This document shows positions 8,722 to 15,792 of a DNA stretch of 64,000 nucleotides, one piece after another (position 1 is the first letter of the stretch; each line of letters begins with the position of its first letter). Both the position numbers and the translations under genes were made by a program. Under the pieces are notes generated by a model. That model searched no databases, had not been told where the DNA came from, and was given only the letters and a program-made list of their open reading frames with translations. The stretch comes from Mariprofundus aestuarium (GTDB taxonomy: Bacteria; Pseudomonadota; Zetaproteobacteria; Mariprofundales; Mariprofundaceae): contig NZ_CP018799.1 of assembly GCF_002795805.1 (NCBI RefSeq), forward strand, positions 1,171,001 to 1,235,000. Reading direction: 5' to 3'.

Positions 8722-9756
8722 TCAAATGATATCAATGGCGTCGAGAATCCTGCTGGCCTGAATAGCATCCATACAGATAAAGTTGTCGCACTTGCGTTTG
8801 AAGCAGGGGCCACATGCCGGGTTTGATTCGATATGCCAGTGTAAACGTTTATCCTGTTCATTCTCTGTGCACTCCAGCGGGGCTGATCTCCATGAAGCCG
8901 AGGGTCCCCAGAATGTTATTGTCGGCTTGCCTAATGCCGCAGTCAGATGAAGCAGGCCCGTATCTGCACCAACAGCAACACGGGCATGCCTGATCAACGT
9001 GGATAATTGTGACATGTTTAAACGTTCAGGTAAGGCGAAGCCGTTGCTCCGCGAGGCGTAACTTTCCGCCTGTACCTTTTCACGCTCATTGCCCCAGCTG
9101 AAAAGTGGAACGATATTTCGCGCCTTCAACCCTTCGGCAACAGCCAGCCAGGTGGCTGAAGGAAGCTGTTTTGTCTCCCAGCCGCCAGCGGCGTGCAGGA
9201 TTACATAGCTGTTCTCCTCAAGTCCAAGGTGGGAGATCAGCCCTTTCTCTTCAACACAGCGGCTCTCTTCGATGTTGATGGCAGGTGGTGCATAGGGGAT
9301 CGACTCTGCCGCTGTGCCATTGATGAAAGGGGCTGCTGCAATGCGGCGATAGTACTGTACGACATGGCGTTCATCATTATGGAAACTGACATTGCAAATC
9401 AACAGGCTGGCCGGTTTCTCACGCAGGAAATTCCTGTCAAAACCGAACACGGGGCTCCCGCAAAGCCGTGAGAGAAGGGCTGACTTCATCAACCCCTGCA
9501 GGTCGAGAATGGCATCAAACCCGATAGCTCGCAGCTTACGTGTGACCTTCCATGCTGATCTAATGGGGTGATCACCCTTCAGGGCAACTGCATGCACCTG
9601 TACCTGTTTTGGAAGGATGTCGGTAACAAAGCGGTAGCGTTCATCAACCAGCCAGTGAACCTCTTCCACCTCGGGGCGTGCAAGCAGATCATCCAGAGCC
9701 GGCAGGCAGTGAATGATATCGCCAAAGGCGGAGAGACGGACAATCAGAACCTTCAT
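8722..9756 (-). CDS. waaC: LPS heptosyltransferase I
   Basis: The protein has 344 residues, GT9 family. The start MKVLIVRLSAFGDIIHCLPAL is the signature of WaaC, which moves L-glycero-D-manno-heptose from ADP-heptose onto Kdo2-lipid A at the inner membrane. LILDLQGL-like strand ILDLQGLMKSAL carries the catalytic Asp/Gln region. The C-terminal VGADTGLLHLTAALGKPTITFWGPS is the ADP-heptose-binding site. A late cysteine group (SNPACGPCFKRKCDNFICM) is seen in many GT9 enzymes. It follows waaF with 9 bp between, in the same operon. Confidence 0.92.
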   Translation of the reverse strand: MKVLIVRLSAFGDIIHCLPALDDLLARPEVEEVHWLVDERYRFVTDILPKQVQVHAVALKGDHPIRSAWKVTRKLRAIGFDAILDLQGLMKSALLSRLCGSPVFGFDRNFLREKPASLLICNVSFHNDERHVVQYYRRIAAAPFINGTAAESIPYAPPAINIEESRCVEEKGLISHLGLEENSYVILHAAGGWETKQLPSATWLAVAEGLKARNIVPLFSWGNEREKVQAESYASRSNGFALPERLNMSQLSTLIRHARVAVGADTGLLHLTAALGKPTITFWGPSASWRSAPLECTENEQDKRLHWHIESNPACGPCFKRKCDNFICMDAIQASRILDAIDII

Positions 9757-9765
9757 GATGCCTGG

Positions 9766-10746
9766 TCAGCCATTGAGCATGGTCAGGCAGGCGCTTGTCA
9801 GCATCTGGGGCGTAATGTTGGCCATGCAGGGGTGGCCGGGAACCGTGCACTCGCGTTGAAGGCAAGGGCTACACTCAGCCGGTTGGTAGATAATTGTAAC
9901 CTTGGGCCCGCTGGGCGATGTGCGGGCAGGGTCAGTTGCGCCAAAGGGCACCACGGTGGGGATGCCTAGCCCTGCGGCCACATGCATCAGTCCGGAATCA
10001 TTACAGAGCATCAGCTTTGAGGCGGCAATCAACTGTAGCGCCTGTGCCAGTGTCGTCTCACCTGCGGCATTCCAGAGGGGGATATCAATGCCTTTGAGTA
10101 TCTCTTCGGCAACAGCGCGATCCTCACTCATGCCGAGAATCAGTGGTTGCCAGCCATCACTTGCCAGTCCAGTGACGACCGCAGCAAACCCGTCAGCAGG
10201 GTAACACTTGGCAGCGCCGAACTGTGCGCCGGGTGCAATGCAGATGGTTCGTTCCGGATCGAGTCCATGCTCCTGCATCTGAATTTTACCGCGCTCTAAA
10301 TCACCCTCGGGCACACTCAGTTCAACCTCATCATTGTCAGAATCAATACCTGTCTGCTTTGCAAGGTCGAGGTGGAAACCTCTATGGTGCTCTACGCTGA
10401 TGTCGATACGGTGTGGCAGAGCATGACTCAGCAAAAGGCTGCGCCACTGGCCGCGATAGCCAATGATTGTTTTAACGCCTGACTTCCTGCACTGCCAGGC
10501 AGACCTGAAGCTGTTGGGGAAGAGGTAAGCGGTATCGGCAGCTGGAATGGTATCGGCATATTCCGCACCCTTGATGTTCAGCCAAGGGAGAAGCTCCTTA
10601 AGCCAGCCGCGTCCGCACAGGGTGATCTGGCAGTTCTCATGCTGTTTCCGGTAGTGGCTGGCAATGGCAGCCATGGCAGGTTGGGCCATGATGACATCGC
10701 CGATCCAGTTCGGTGGCATCAACAGCAGGTGGTGGTCACTGCTCAT
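9766..10746 (-). CDS. waaF: LPS heptosyltransferase II
   Basis: The protein has 326 residues, GT9 family. It opens LLLMPPNWIGDVIMAQPAMAAI, which is the WaaF form of the family start (NWIGD rather than SAFGD). The nucleotide-sugar site LCNDSGLMHVAAGLGIPTVVPFGATDPARTSP matches WaaF, and the C-terminal CSPCLQRECTVPGHPCM cysteine cluster is usual. The enzyme adds the second heptose of the LPS inner core. Its ATG overlaps the stop of the upstream methyltransferase by 4 bp. Having waaF directly before waaC supports an LPS with a normal two-heptose inner core. Confidence 0.92.
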   Translation of the reverse strand: MSSDHHLLLMPPNWIGDVIMAQPAMAAIASHYRKQHENCQITLCGRGWLKELLPWLNIKGAEYADTIPAADTAYLFPNSFRSAWQCRKSGVKTIIGYRGQWRSLLLSHALPHRIDISVEHHRGFHLDLAKQTGIDSDNDEVELSVPEGDLERGKIQMQEHGLDPERTICIAPGAQFGAAKCYPADGFAAVVTGLASDGWQPLILGMSEDRAVAEEILKGIDIPLWNAAGETTLAQALQLIAASKLMLCNDSGLMHVAAGLGIPTVVPFGATDPARTSPSGPKVTIIYQPAECSPCLQRECTVPGHPCMANITPQMLTSACLTMLNG

Positions 10747-11441
10747 GAAGGAGTGACCGTATCCCTGTGTCCGTCGTTGCGGCTGCAGATAAAGACCATC
10801 TGCTCACGCTTGAAAAAAGGGATCCAGATTTTCAGCTTTCGCTGCTTGATCTCCTCTTTGATCCTGAAATGGCGGGATAGTGTGCGCCGGATACCCGTGA
10901 GAGAATAGTAATAGGGGCGTGTCTTTCCACACAGGTAGGGGGAGATCTGCTCCGCTAGGTAGTGCAGTCGCGCCTCAAGTGGGCTATGGGTTCGCATATC
11001 GACAATTAGCGTGCCACTAGGTTTCAGTATGCGCTCTATCTCATGCATGATCAGTTCAGGGTTCAGGGAGAATGAGATCGTATTCAGGCAGATTACCATA
11101 TCGAAACTTTCAGCAGGTTTGTTGATGCGCTCAGCTGTCGAAGCAATCATCTCGCCATCCGGAAGCATCCCTGGAAACTGGCGACGAAAATCATCGATCA
11201 GGGGGTCGAGGTAGGTCTTGTTCTTCTGAGGCAGGTATTGGCTCAGGCAGATCGGCCCGCAGCCGATCTCAAGAATCGAGCCCTCCTCAGGGTACTGTGC
11301 AGCATAACGCTGAAGGATGGGCAGCAGATTGCGCTCCTGCTCATCCCGATCGACATTGGGGCTGTGTTTTTTCCACCGCTCAATGGTTTTGTTTTGGGAG
11401 TTATTCCAGCGATTACGGGAGATCGGCTTATGTTTGCTCAT
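10743..11441 (-). CDS. Class I SAM-dependent methyltransferase in the lpxL-waaF operon
   Basis: The protein has 232 residues. A very basic N-terminus (MSKHKPISRNRWNN..) leads into SILEIGCGPICLS (motif I), a short strand-2 loop YLDPLI, FDMVICLNTISFSLNPE (motif IV) and ILKPSGTLIVDMRTHSP. The C-terminal 50 residues are strongly basic and aromatic. It overlaps lpxL upstream and waaF downstream by 4 bp each, so it is tightly coupled to LPS core assembly. The target could be Kdo, heptose or a phosphate of the core, which the sequence does not tell. Confidence 0.82.
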   Translation of the reverse strand: MSKHKPISRNRWNNSQNKTIERWKKHSPNVDRDEQERNLLPILQRYAAQYPEEGSILEIGCGPICLSQYLPQKNKTYLDPLIDDFRRQFPGMLPDGEMIASTAERINKPAESFDMVICLNTISFSLNPELIMHEIERILKPSGTLIVDMRTHSPLEARLHYLAEQISPYLCGKTRPYYYSLTGIRRTLSRHFRIKEEIKQRKLKIWIPFFKREQMVFICSRNDGHRDTVTPS

Positions 11442-12325
11442 GATGCCTGCTCGCTGTTCTGCTCAAGCTCATCGAGATAGAGCCAGCGGCGGTGAATCCA
11501 GAGCCACAGCTCAGGGCGATGATGGATAGTCGGTGTAAACGAATCACATATGGCCTGCATGGTTGCGACCTCATTGCGTTTCTCTCCATCTGAAGCTGCA
11601 GGGGGCTCAATAGGCCAAAAACGCAGTTTAAAACGAAATGATCTGCCGATTCGATCAAGCCGAACGCCGAATAGCGGGGTGTTATACTTGGAGGCGAAGG
11701 TAGCTGGCAGGGTGGTCGTATTGGCCATCTGTCCAAGAAATGGAACGGGTGTTCCGTTGGAGAGGTGCTGGTCGATCATGACAGCGATAGTGTGCCCGTT
11801 TTTCAGTGCCCGGGGAAGCCAGCGTAACCCTTCGAACCTTGATTGAAGGTGTGCCCCGAAACGCCCGCGTGCACTCTGGATGAACCGGTCTGCCGATGCC
11901 TGCCTGAGAGGGCGGTAAATGATATCCGATTCGTAGCCGAGCATTGAGATAGCGAGGCCACCGAGCTCCCAGTTGCTGTGATGCATGGCGGTCAGGATTA
12001 CACCGTCGCCTTTTTCTACAGCTGCCCTGAATTCCTCTTCACCCTCGATCTCTATGCGCGAAAGCAGAAACTCTCGGGAACGTATGAATACATGCGGAAT
12101 CTCGAGCATGGTGCGTCCCAGTTCGGCAAAGGATTCATGGGCCATGCGTATTTTCCAGGCATCGTCTTTTTCGGGGTAGATTCGATTCAGGTTTCGCAGG
12201 GCAATATGGCGGTGGCGACTATCGATCAGGTAGAAAAGCCGACCAAACCCCGCACCCACTGCGCCGAGAAGGCGTACCGGTAGCAACTGCACCAGAAAAA
12301 AGAGGGTTTTGATGAGAAAGACCAA
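11438..12325 (-). CDS. lpxL: Lipid A late acyltransferase (LpxL/HtrB family)
   Basis: The protein has 295 residues from a TTG start; no ATG or GTG lies in frame upstream before the preceding gene. An N-terminal hydrophobic anchor (FLIKTLFFLVQLLPVRLLGAVGAG) precedes the acyltransferase domain. The catalytic H-x4-E is in LTAMHHSNWELGGLA. The downstream block YRPLRQASADRF, then MIDQHLSNGTPVPFLG, are the other conserved motifs. The enzyme adds a secondary acyl chain (often laurate) to Kdo2-lipid IVA from acyl-ACP at the inner membrane. LpxL versus LpxM cannot be separated with certainty. It lies 25 bp after the Trm112-like gene. Confidence 0.88.
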   Translation of the reverse strand: MVFLIKTLFFLVQLLPVRLLGAVGAGFGRLFYLIDSRHRHIALRNLNRIYPEKDDAWKIRMAHESFAELGRTMLEIPHVFIRSREFLLSRIEIEGEEEFRAAVEKGDGVILTAMHHSNWELGGLAISMLGYESDIIYRPLRQASADRFIQSARGRFGAHLQSRFEGLRWLPRALKNGHTIAVMIDQHLSNGTPVPFLGQMANTTTLPATFASKYNTPLFGVRLDRIGRSFRFKLRFWPIEPPAASDGEKRNEVATMQAICDSFTPTIHHRPELWLWIHRRWLYLDELEQNSEQAS

Positions 12326-12350
12326 TGTGGTGATCCAATAAGGCTTCAGA

Positions 12351-12521
12351 TCAGTCAGTAAGTTCTTTTGCCTCTTCGATCAGCATGACGGGGATGTCAT
12401 CGCGGATCGGGTACTCCAGTTTGCACGCGTCGCACACCAGTCCATTTTTACTGTCGTTGTAGCGGATATCGCCCTTGCATTTCGGGCAGGCGAGAATTTC
12501 CATCAGTGCTTTATCCAACAT
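12351..12521 (-). CDS. Trm112/YcaR-like small zinc-ribbon protein
   Basis: This is a short gene of 56 codons read on the minus strand from ATG 12519-12521 to TGA 12351-12353. The protein begins MLDKALMEILACPKCKGDI, continues with GLVCDACKLEYPIRDDIPVML and ends in an acidic tail. Two Cys pairs (CPKC and CDAC) can bind one zinc, and EYPIRDDIPVML is the hallmark of the Trm112/YcaR (UPF0434) family. In proteobacteria this gene is often found beside lpxK or kdsB in lipid A/Kdo loci, which agrees with lpxL being next. In other organisms Trm112 activates methyltransferases; with four methyltransferases in this cluster such a role is possible but speculative. Confidence 0.92.
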   Translation of the reverse strand: MLDKALMEILACPKCKGDIRYNDSKNGLVCDACKLEYPIRDDIPVMLIEEAKELTD

Positions 12522-12571
12522 TGTTCACTCCATCGATACGGTTACAAAGCCAAAGGCGGTATCATAACGAA

Positions 12572-12597
12572 AATGCGGCCTGAAAACAGGCCGCATT
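12572..12597 (-). terminator. Intrinsic terminator after the Bax-inhibitor-1 family gene
   Basis: A perfect 11-bp inverted repeat (AATGCGGCCTG / CAGGCCGCATT) with a 4-base loop is followed on the minus strand by a short T run. It sits 55 bp past the stop of the gene ending at 12653 and before the Trm112-like gene, so it separates two minus-strand transcription units. Confidence 0.8.
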
Positions 12598-12652
12598 GTT
12601 AATCGTTTAAAGGATGCCCTGAAAAGTCAGCTCATCCGCTAAATTACTACAG

Positions 12653-13315
12653 TTATTCGTCACCGAGCATGCCGAACATGGCAAGCAGGTGCTGAAAGAG
12701 CAGGAAGACGTCCAGATAGAGCGTCAATGCTGCTGAGATATACTCATCATTCGGATAATCACGCAGGATGTTTGATGTGTCATAGAGGATAAATGCCGAG
12801 AAGAGCAGTACTCCCACACCAGAGAGGGTGAGTGCAAGCATTGGCGATTCAAAGAAGAAGTAGTTAGAGAGTCCGAGCACGATCATGGCGATCAGGCCAG
12901 TCCAGACAAAACCCTTCAGGAATGAGAAGTCGCGTTTGGAGATAAAGGTGTAGGCGGTGAGTGAAACAAAAGCCACTGCTGTGGTCATATAGGCCTGCAT
13001 CACCAGTGAACCTGATTTAGCTGCAACCATGCCAACCAGCGGTGCAATGGCCATGCCTGTGATGGCGCCAAAAACAATCAATGCAACAAAGTTCAGGCCT
13101 GGAACGTGGCGAACCTTCTGTACGGCGAAAATGCCACCGATCATGATAAAGAGCATCATCCATGGATGTTCATAAGGGAATGCCATGCCGAGTGACATGT
13201 AAGCGCCAACACTGCCTGCAGCGATGCAGAGAGCCAGCATGCCATAGGTTTTGCCCAGGAAGCTGATGCGTGCGTCAGCCAGATGTGCGGATGATGCGAT
13301 TGTTGCTGAATTCAT
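12653..13315 (-). CDS. Bax inhibitor-1/YccA family membrane protein
   Basis: The protein has 220 residues with seven hydrophobic segments spread over the whole length, matching the BI-1/YccA/YbhL family. Family signatures include FLGKTYGMLALCIAAGSVGAY at the first helix and the C-terminal ALTLYLDVFLLFQHLLAMFG, in which acidic residues of the last helices form the pH-sensing Ca2+ leak pore in relatives. E. coli YccA restrains FtsH proteolysis of SecY. The gene stands alone with its own terminator downstream and a 57-bp gap to fxsA upstream. Confidence 0.9.
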   Translation of the reverse strand: MNSATIASSAHLADARISFLGKTYGMLALCIAAGSVGAYMSLGMAFPYEHPWMMLFIMIGGIFAVQKVRHVPGLNFVALIVFGAITGMAIAPLVGMVAAKSGSLVMQAYMTTAVAFVSLTAYTFISKRDFSFLKGFVWTGLIAMIVLGLSNYFFFESPMLALTLSGVGVLLFSAFILYDTSNILRDYPNDEYISAALTLYLDVFLLFQHLLAMFGMLGDE

Positions 13316-13372
13316 TGATACCTCCGAAATAAGAAACGTAATGTAGGGCTTAGAATAAACGGGTCAAGCGCG

Positions 13373-13825
13373 TTAGGGATGAAACTTCTCTTCCGAAATC
13401 ACCTCGGCATCGATGATATGCGGACTCTCCTTGCGGCTGGCCCCGTGAGATGCGCCTCCATGAGGAGTGCCGATCTGCTGAATCGGCATCAGCTTATTGA
13501 TGATCAACTGACGAAGCTGAGGGATTAGCAGCAGAAACCCGATGCTGTCGGTAATAAATCCCGGTGTGAACAGCATCAGTCCGGAAACAGCCAGCATCAA
13601 TCCGTGGAATCCATGATCGGCAGGCAGTTCGCCATGCGCCATGCGCTGCTGTGCCTTAAGGAGCGTGCTGATACCCTGAACGCGGATCAACCATCCGCCG
13701 AGTGCCGCAGTAAGCAGGCAGAGTGCAATGGTGGATAGTCCGCCAATGCCACTGCCAACCTCAATCAGCAGCCACAGTTCCAGCAGCGGAACAGTGATAA
13801 ATAATAGAAATACAAATCTTAGCAT
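13373..13825 (-). CDS. fxsA: FxsA family membrane protein
   Basis: The protein has 150 residues. It begins MLRFVFLLFITVPLLELWLLIEVGSGIGG, the FxsA start. Further hydrophobic segments follow (TIALCLLTAALGGWLI, FHGLMLAVSGLMLFTPGFITDSIGFLLLI) and the tail is soluble and His-rich (TPHGGASHGASRK). FxsA is a cytoplasmic-membrane protein; in E. coli it relieves F-plasmid exclusion of phage T7, and its normal role is unclear. It is transcribed with, or just upstream of, the Bax-inhibitor-1 gene. Confidence 0.9.
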   Translation of the reverse strand: MLRFVFLLFITVPLLELWLLIEVGSGIGGLSTIALCLLTAALGGWLIRVQGISTLLKAQQRMAHGELPADHGFHGLMLAVSGLMLFTPGFITDSIGFLLLIPQLRQLIINKLMPIQQIGTPHGGASHGASRKESPHIIDAEVISEEKFHP

Positions 13826-13969
13826 AGGCTATGTATAGGGGCAGGGCGACGCGAGTTCAAGAGGCAAGCTTAATTGAGCGTGCTGGCAGGGAAGCATGAA
13901 GCACATTCGATTCATCTCTGCTAATATAGTATTGCAACATTCAAATAATTTAGACTGGTTGATACTCTT

Positions 13970-15352
13970 ATGAAAATGGATAAACAATCAGACCTTATTG
14001 AACGCAGGACTGGGCCAAGAAGGGGCGAATTCCCTCCCAGAACATGGTTCTGGATATTGCTCGCCGGCTGGTCCCTGGCTGTTCTATCCTCACTTGGGTG
14101 GAGTCTCTTCTTGGAGGGCGAAACAGTAAGAGAACATGCACTTCATGATGCGGATGTTCATATTGAGAAGACCATATCATTTCGAAAGTGGGCCGCTGAG
14201 CATGGAGGCGTTTATGTGCCGGCAACAAAGCGCACCCCACCCAATCCACATTTATCCATGATTCCGGATCGGGATATCGAAACACCGGGCGGCAAGAAGC
14301 TGACACTGATGAATCCGTCTTACATGACCAGGCAACTGTTTGAATTGGAGGATAGGGTCCTGAATGTTCGGGGCCATTTGACCAGCCTCAAGCCACTTCG
14401 CCCTGAAAATGCTGCCGATGCCTGGGAGACTGAGGCATTGAAAGCATTTGAGCGCGGTGAAAAAGAGAGAGCCGAACTTAATAACATCGATGGAGAGGAT
14501 TACATGCGTGTGATGCGCCCCCTGTATGTGGAAAAGCCCTGCCTTAAATGTCATGCGCAACAAGGATACGAGGAGGGGCAGGTTCGCGGCGGTATCAGCG
14601 TATCGCTACCCATGGCTCCACTCATAGGTTCGGCAGAACCTGTTGTCGCTACGATGGTTTTTTCCCATGGTCTGATATGGTTTATTGGCTTAATAGGATT
14701 GGTCTTCAGTGTAAGAACCGTGCAGGGCCATACCGTTGAACTCGACAATACCGCACGCCTGTTACGAGAAAGTCGAGATCAATTGAACCGGGCTTTAACC
14801 AACAGCATTCAGGCGGTTGAAAAAACAGTTGAGGCACGCGATCCTTATACCGCCGGTCACCAGCAGCGTGTTGCCGAGCTCTCCGTTCTGATTGCCCAAG
14901 AGATGGGGCTTGAAAAAGAGCGTGTTGATATGATCTATCTGGGTGCCTCCATTCATGATATTGGCAAAATCAGGGTGCCTGTCGAAATATTATCCAAGCC
15001 GACCCGTCTTACGGAGCACGAGTACACTCTGATTCAAAGCCATCCTCAAAGCGGTTTTGATATTATCGAAGATATTGATTTCCCTGTTACAGTGAAAAAC
15101 ATTGTTCTGCAGCATCATGAGCGGGTAGATGGGCTGGGGTACCCCCAGGGGCTAAAGGGTGATGAGATTGATCTGGAGGCAAGGATTGTGGCTGTGGCCG
15201 ATATTTTAGAGGCGATGTCTTCAGACCGTCCCTATCGTCCGGGTAAGGGTATGGATGCGGCTTTGGATGAAGTTCGGAGACAGCGTGGTGTAAGTCTTGA
15301 TGCCGATGTTGTTGATGCCAGCCTGAAAGTTGTACTCCCACTGAAGTCGTAG
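13970..15352 (+). CDS. Membrane c-di-GMP phosphodiesterase: DUF3365 (c-heme) sensor plus HD-GYP
   Basis: The protein has 460 residues. A cytoplasmic basic start is followed by membrane segment 1 (about 25-45), a periplasmic DUF3365/Tll0287-like domain (about 46-220), membrane segment 2 (about 224-246), a short coiled linker, and an HD-GYP domain (about 280-455). The sensor carries CLKCH at 191-195, a c-type heme attachment site, with MRVMRPLYVEKP before it as in known DUF3365 proteins. The HD-GYP has HD at 329-330 and HHERVDGLGYP at 382-392, so all catalytic signatures are present. It should hydrolyse c-di-GMP in response to a redox or gas signal sensed by heme. The following gene set is fermentative (pfl), which suits an oxygen/redox sensor. 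Confidence 0.9.
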   Translation: MKMDKQSDLIERRTGPRRGEFPPRTWFWILLAGWSLAVLSSLGWSLFLEGETVREHALHDADVHIEKTISFRKWAAEHGGVYVPATKRTPPNPHLSMIPDRDIETPGGKKLTLMNPSYMTRQLFELEDRVLNVRGHLTSLKPLRPENAADAWETEALKAFERGEKERAELNNIDGEDYMRVMRPLYVEKPCLKCHAQQGYEEGQVRGGISVSLPMAPLIGSAEPVVATMVFSHGLIWFIGLIGLVFSVRTVQGHTVELDNTARLLRESRDQLNRALTNSIQAVEKTVEARDPYTAGHQQRVAELSVLIAQEMGLEKERVDMIYLGASIHDIGKIRVPVEILSKPTRLTEHEYTLIQSHPQSGFDIIEDIDFPVTVKNIVLQHHERVDGLGYPQGLKGDEIDLEARIVAVADILEAMSSDRPYRPGKGMDAALDEVRRQRGVSLDADVVDASLKVVLPLKS

Positions 15353-15465
15353 ATATCAGTCAGGGTAGAGTCAGAAATAACGATGGTTCCCTGTACTTTT
15401 CCGGGACGAATTTTTTTATCACTTTTGATGTTGCCACTCAAAAATAATTGGCTGTTTATATGTTG

Positions 15466-15477
15466 ACCGTGCACGGT
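15466..15477. promoter_or_regulatory. Perfect 12-bp palindrome upstream of pflB
   Basis: ACCGTGCACGGT is its own reverse complement. It lies about 315 bp before the pflB start and about 115 bp after the HD-GYP gene. A dimeric regulator could bind it, but the factor is unknown and a chance palindrome cannot be excluded. Confidence 0.3.
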
Positions 15478-15640
15478 TCATCTTTAGTATGCGCTTCAAG
15501 TTACTACGTGCTCCAACAAGAGAGTGAAAAATAGATGTCTTCCGCGCAAGTATGCCGCCAAGTTTTAAAGATGAGTCTGAGTATCAGGGTCGTCTCTCAC
15601 CGCCCGCCAAGGGCGCTGGTTGAGGCCTTTTTTCTCGAGT

Positions 15641-15658
15641 CCTGTCCCTGTCCCTGTC
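15641..15658. repeat. Tandem hexamer repeat, CCTGTC x3
   Basis: Three exact copies of CCTGTC in a row, with a partial fourth copy after them. It is a short slippage-prone tract in the pflB leader; copy number could vary between strains. Confidence 0.8.
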
Positions 15659-15683
15659 CCTCTCAATCCTGATTGTCGACTTG

Positions 15684-15702
15684 AAAGCCCGATGGGCTTT
15701 TC
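15684..15702 (+). terminator. Terminator-like hairpin in the pflB leader
   Basis: AAAGCCC-GAT-GGGCTTT is a perfect 7-bp stem with a 3-base loop and ends in a short T run. It lies 90 bp before the pflB start. It could end transcription from the HD-GYP gene or act as an attenuator of pflB. Confidence 0.5.
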
Positions 15703-15792
15703 CATCCTCCATGAATACCTGTTAAAGCGGCTTTGCCGCAATAGCTCGCTGCCTGTGGCAGTTGAAGCTCACCCACAAACAAAGGAATTATC

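Larger units (their letters stand above)
15353..15792. other. 440-bp non-coding region upstream of pflB
   Basis: I find no convincing gene here. The region holds a 12-bp perfect palindrome ACCGTGCACGGT at 15466-15477, three tandem CCTGTC hexamers at 15641-15658, a T-rich stretch at 15628-15633 and a terminator-like hairpin at 15684-15702. It therefore probably carries the pflB promoter and a long leader. No FNR/ArcA-type box with a TGAT-N4-ATCA core was found in it. Confidence 0.6.

Noticed and set aside
15641-15660. CCTGTC repeats as a CRISPR or phase-variation array
   Set aside because: Only three 6-bp copies with no spacers; too short for CRISPR and not inside a coding frame.
15353-15792. 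An FNR box in front of pflB
   Set aside because: No TGAT-N4-ATCA core found in the region; the nearest look-alike (ATCACTTTTGAT) has the half-sites reversed.
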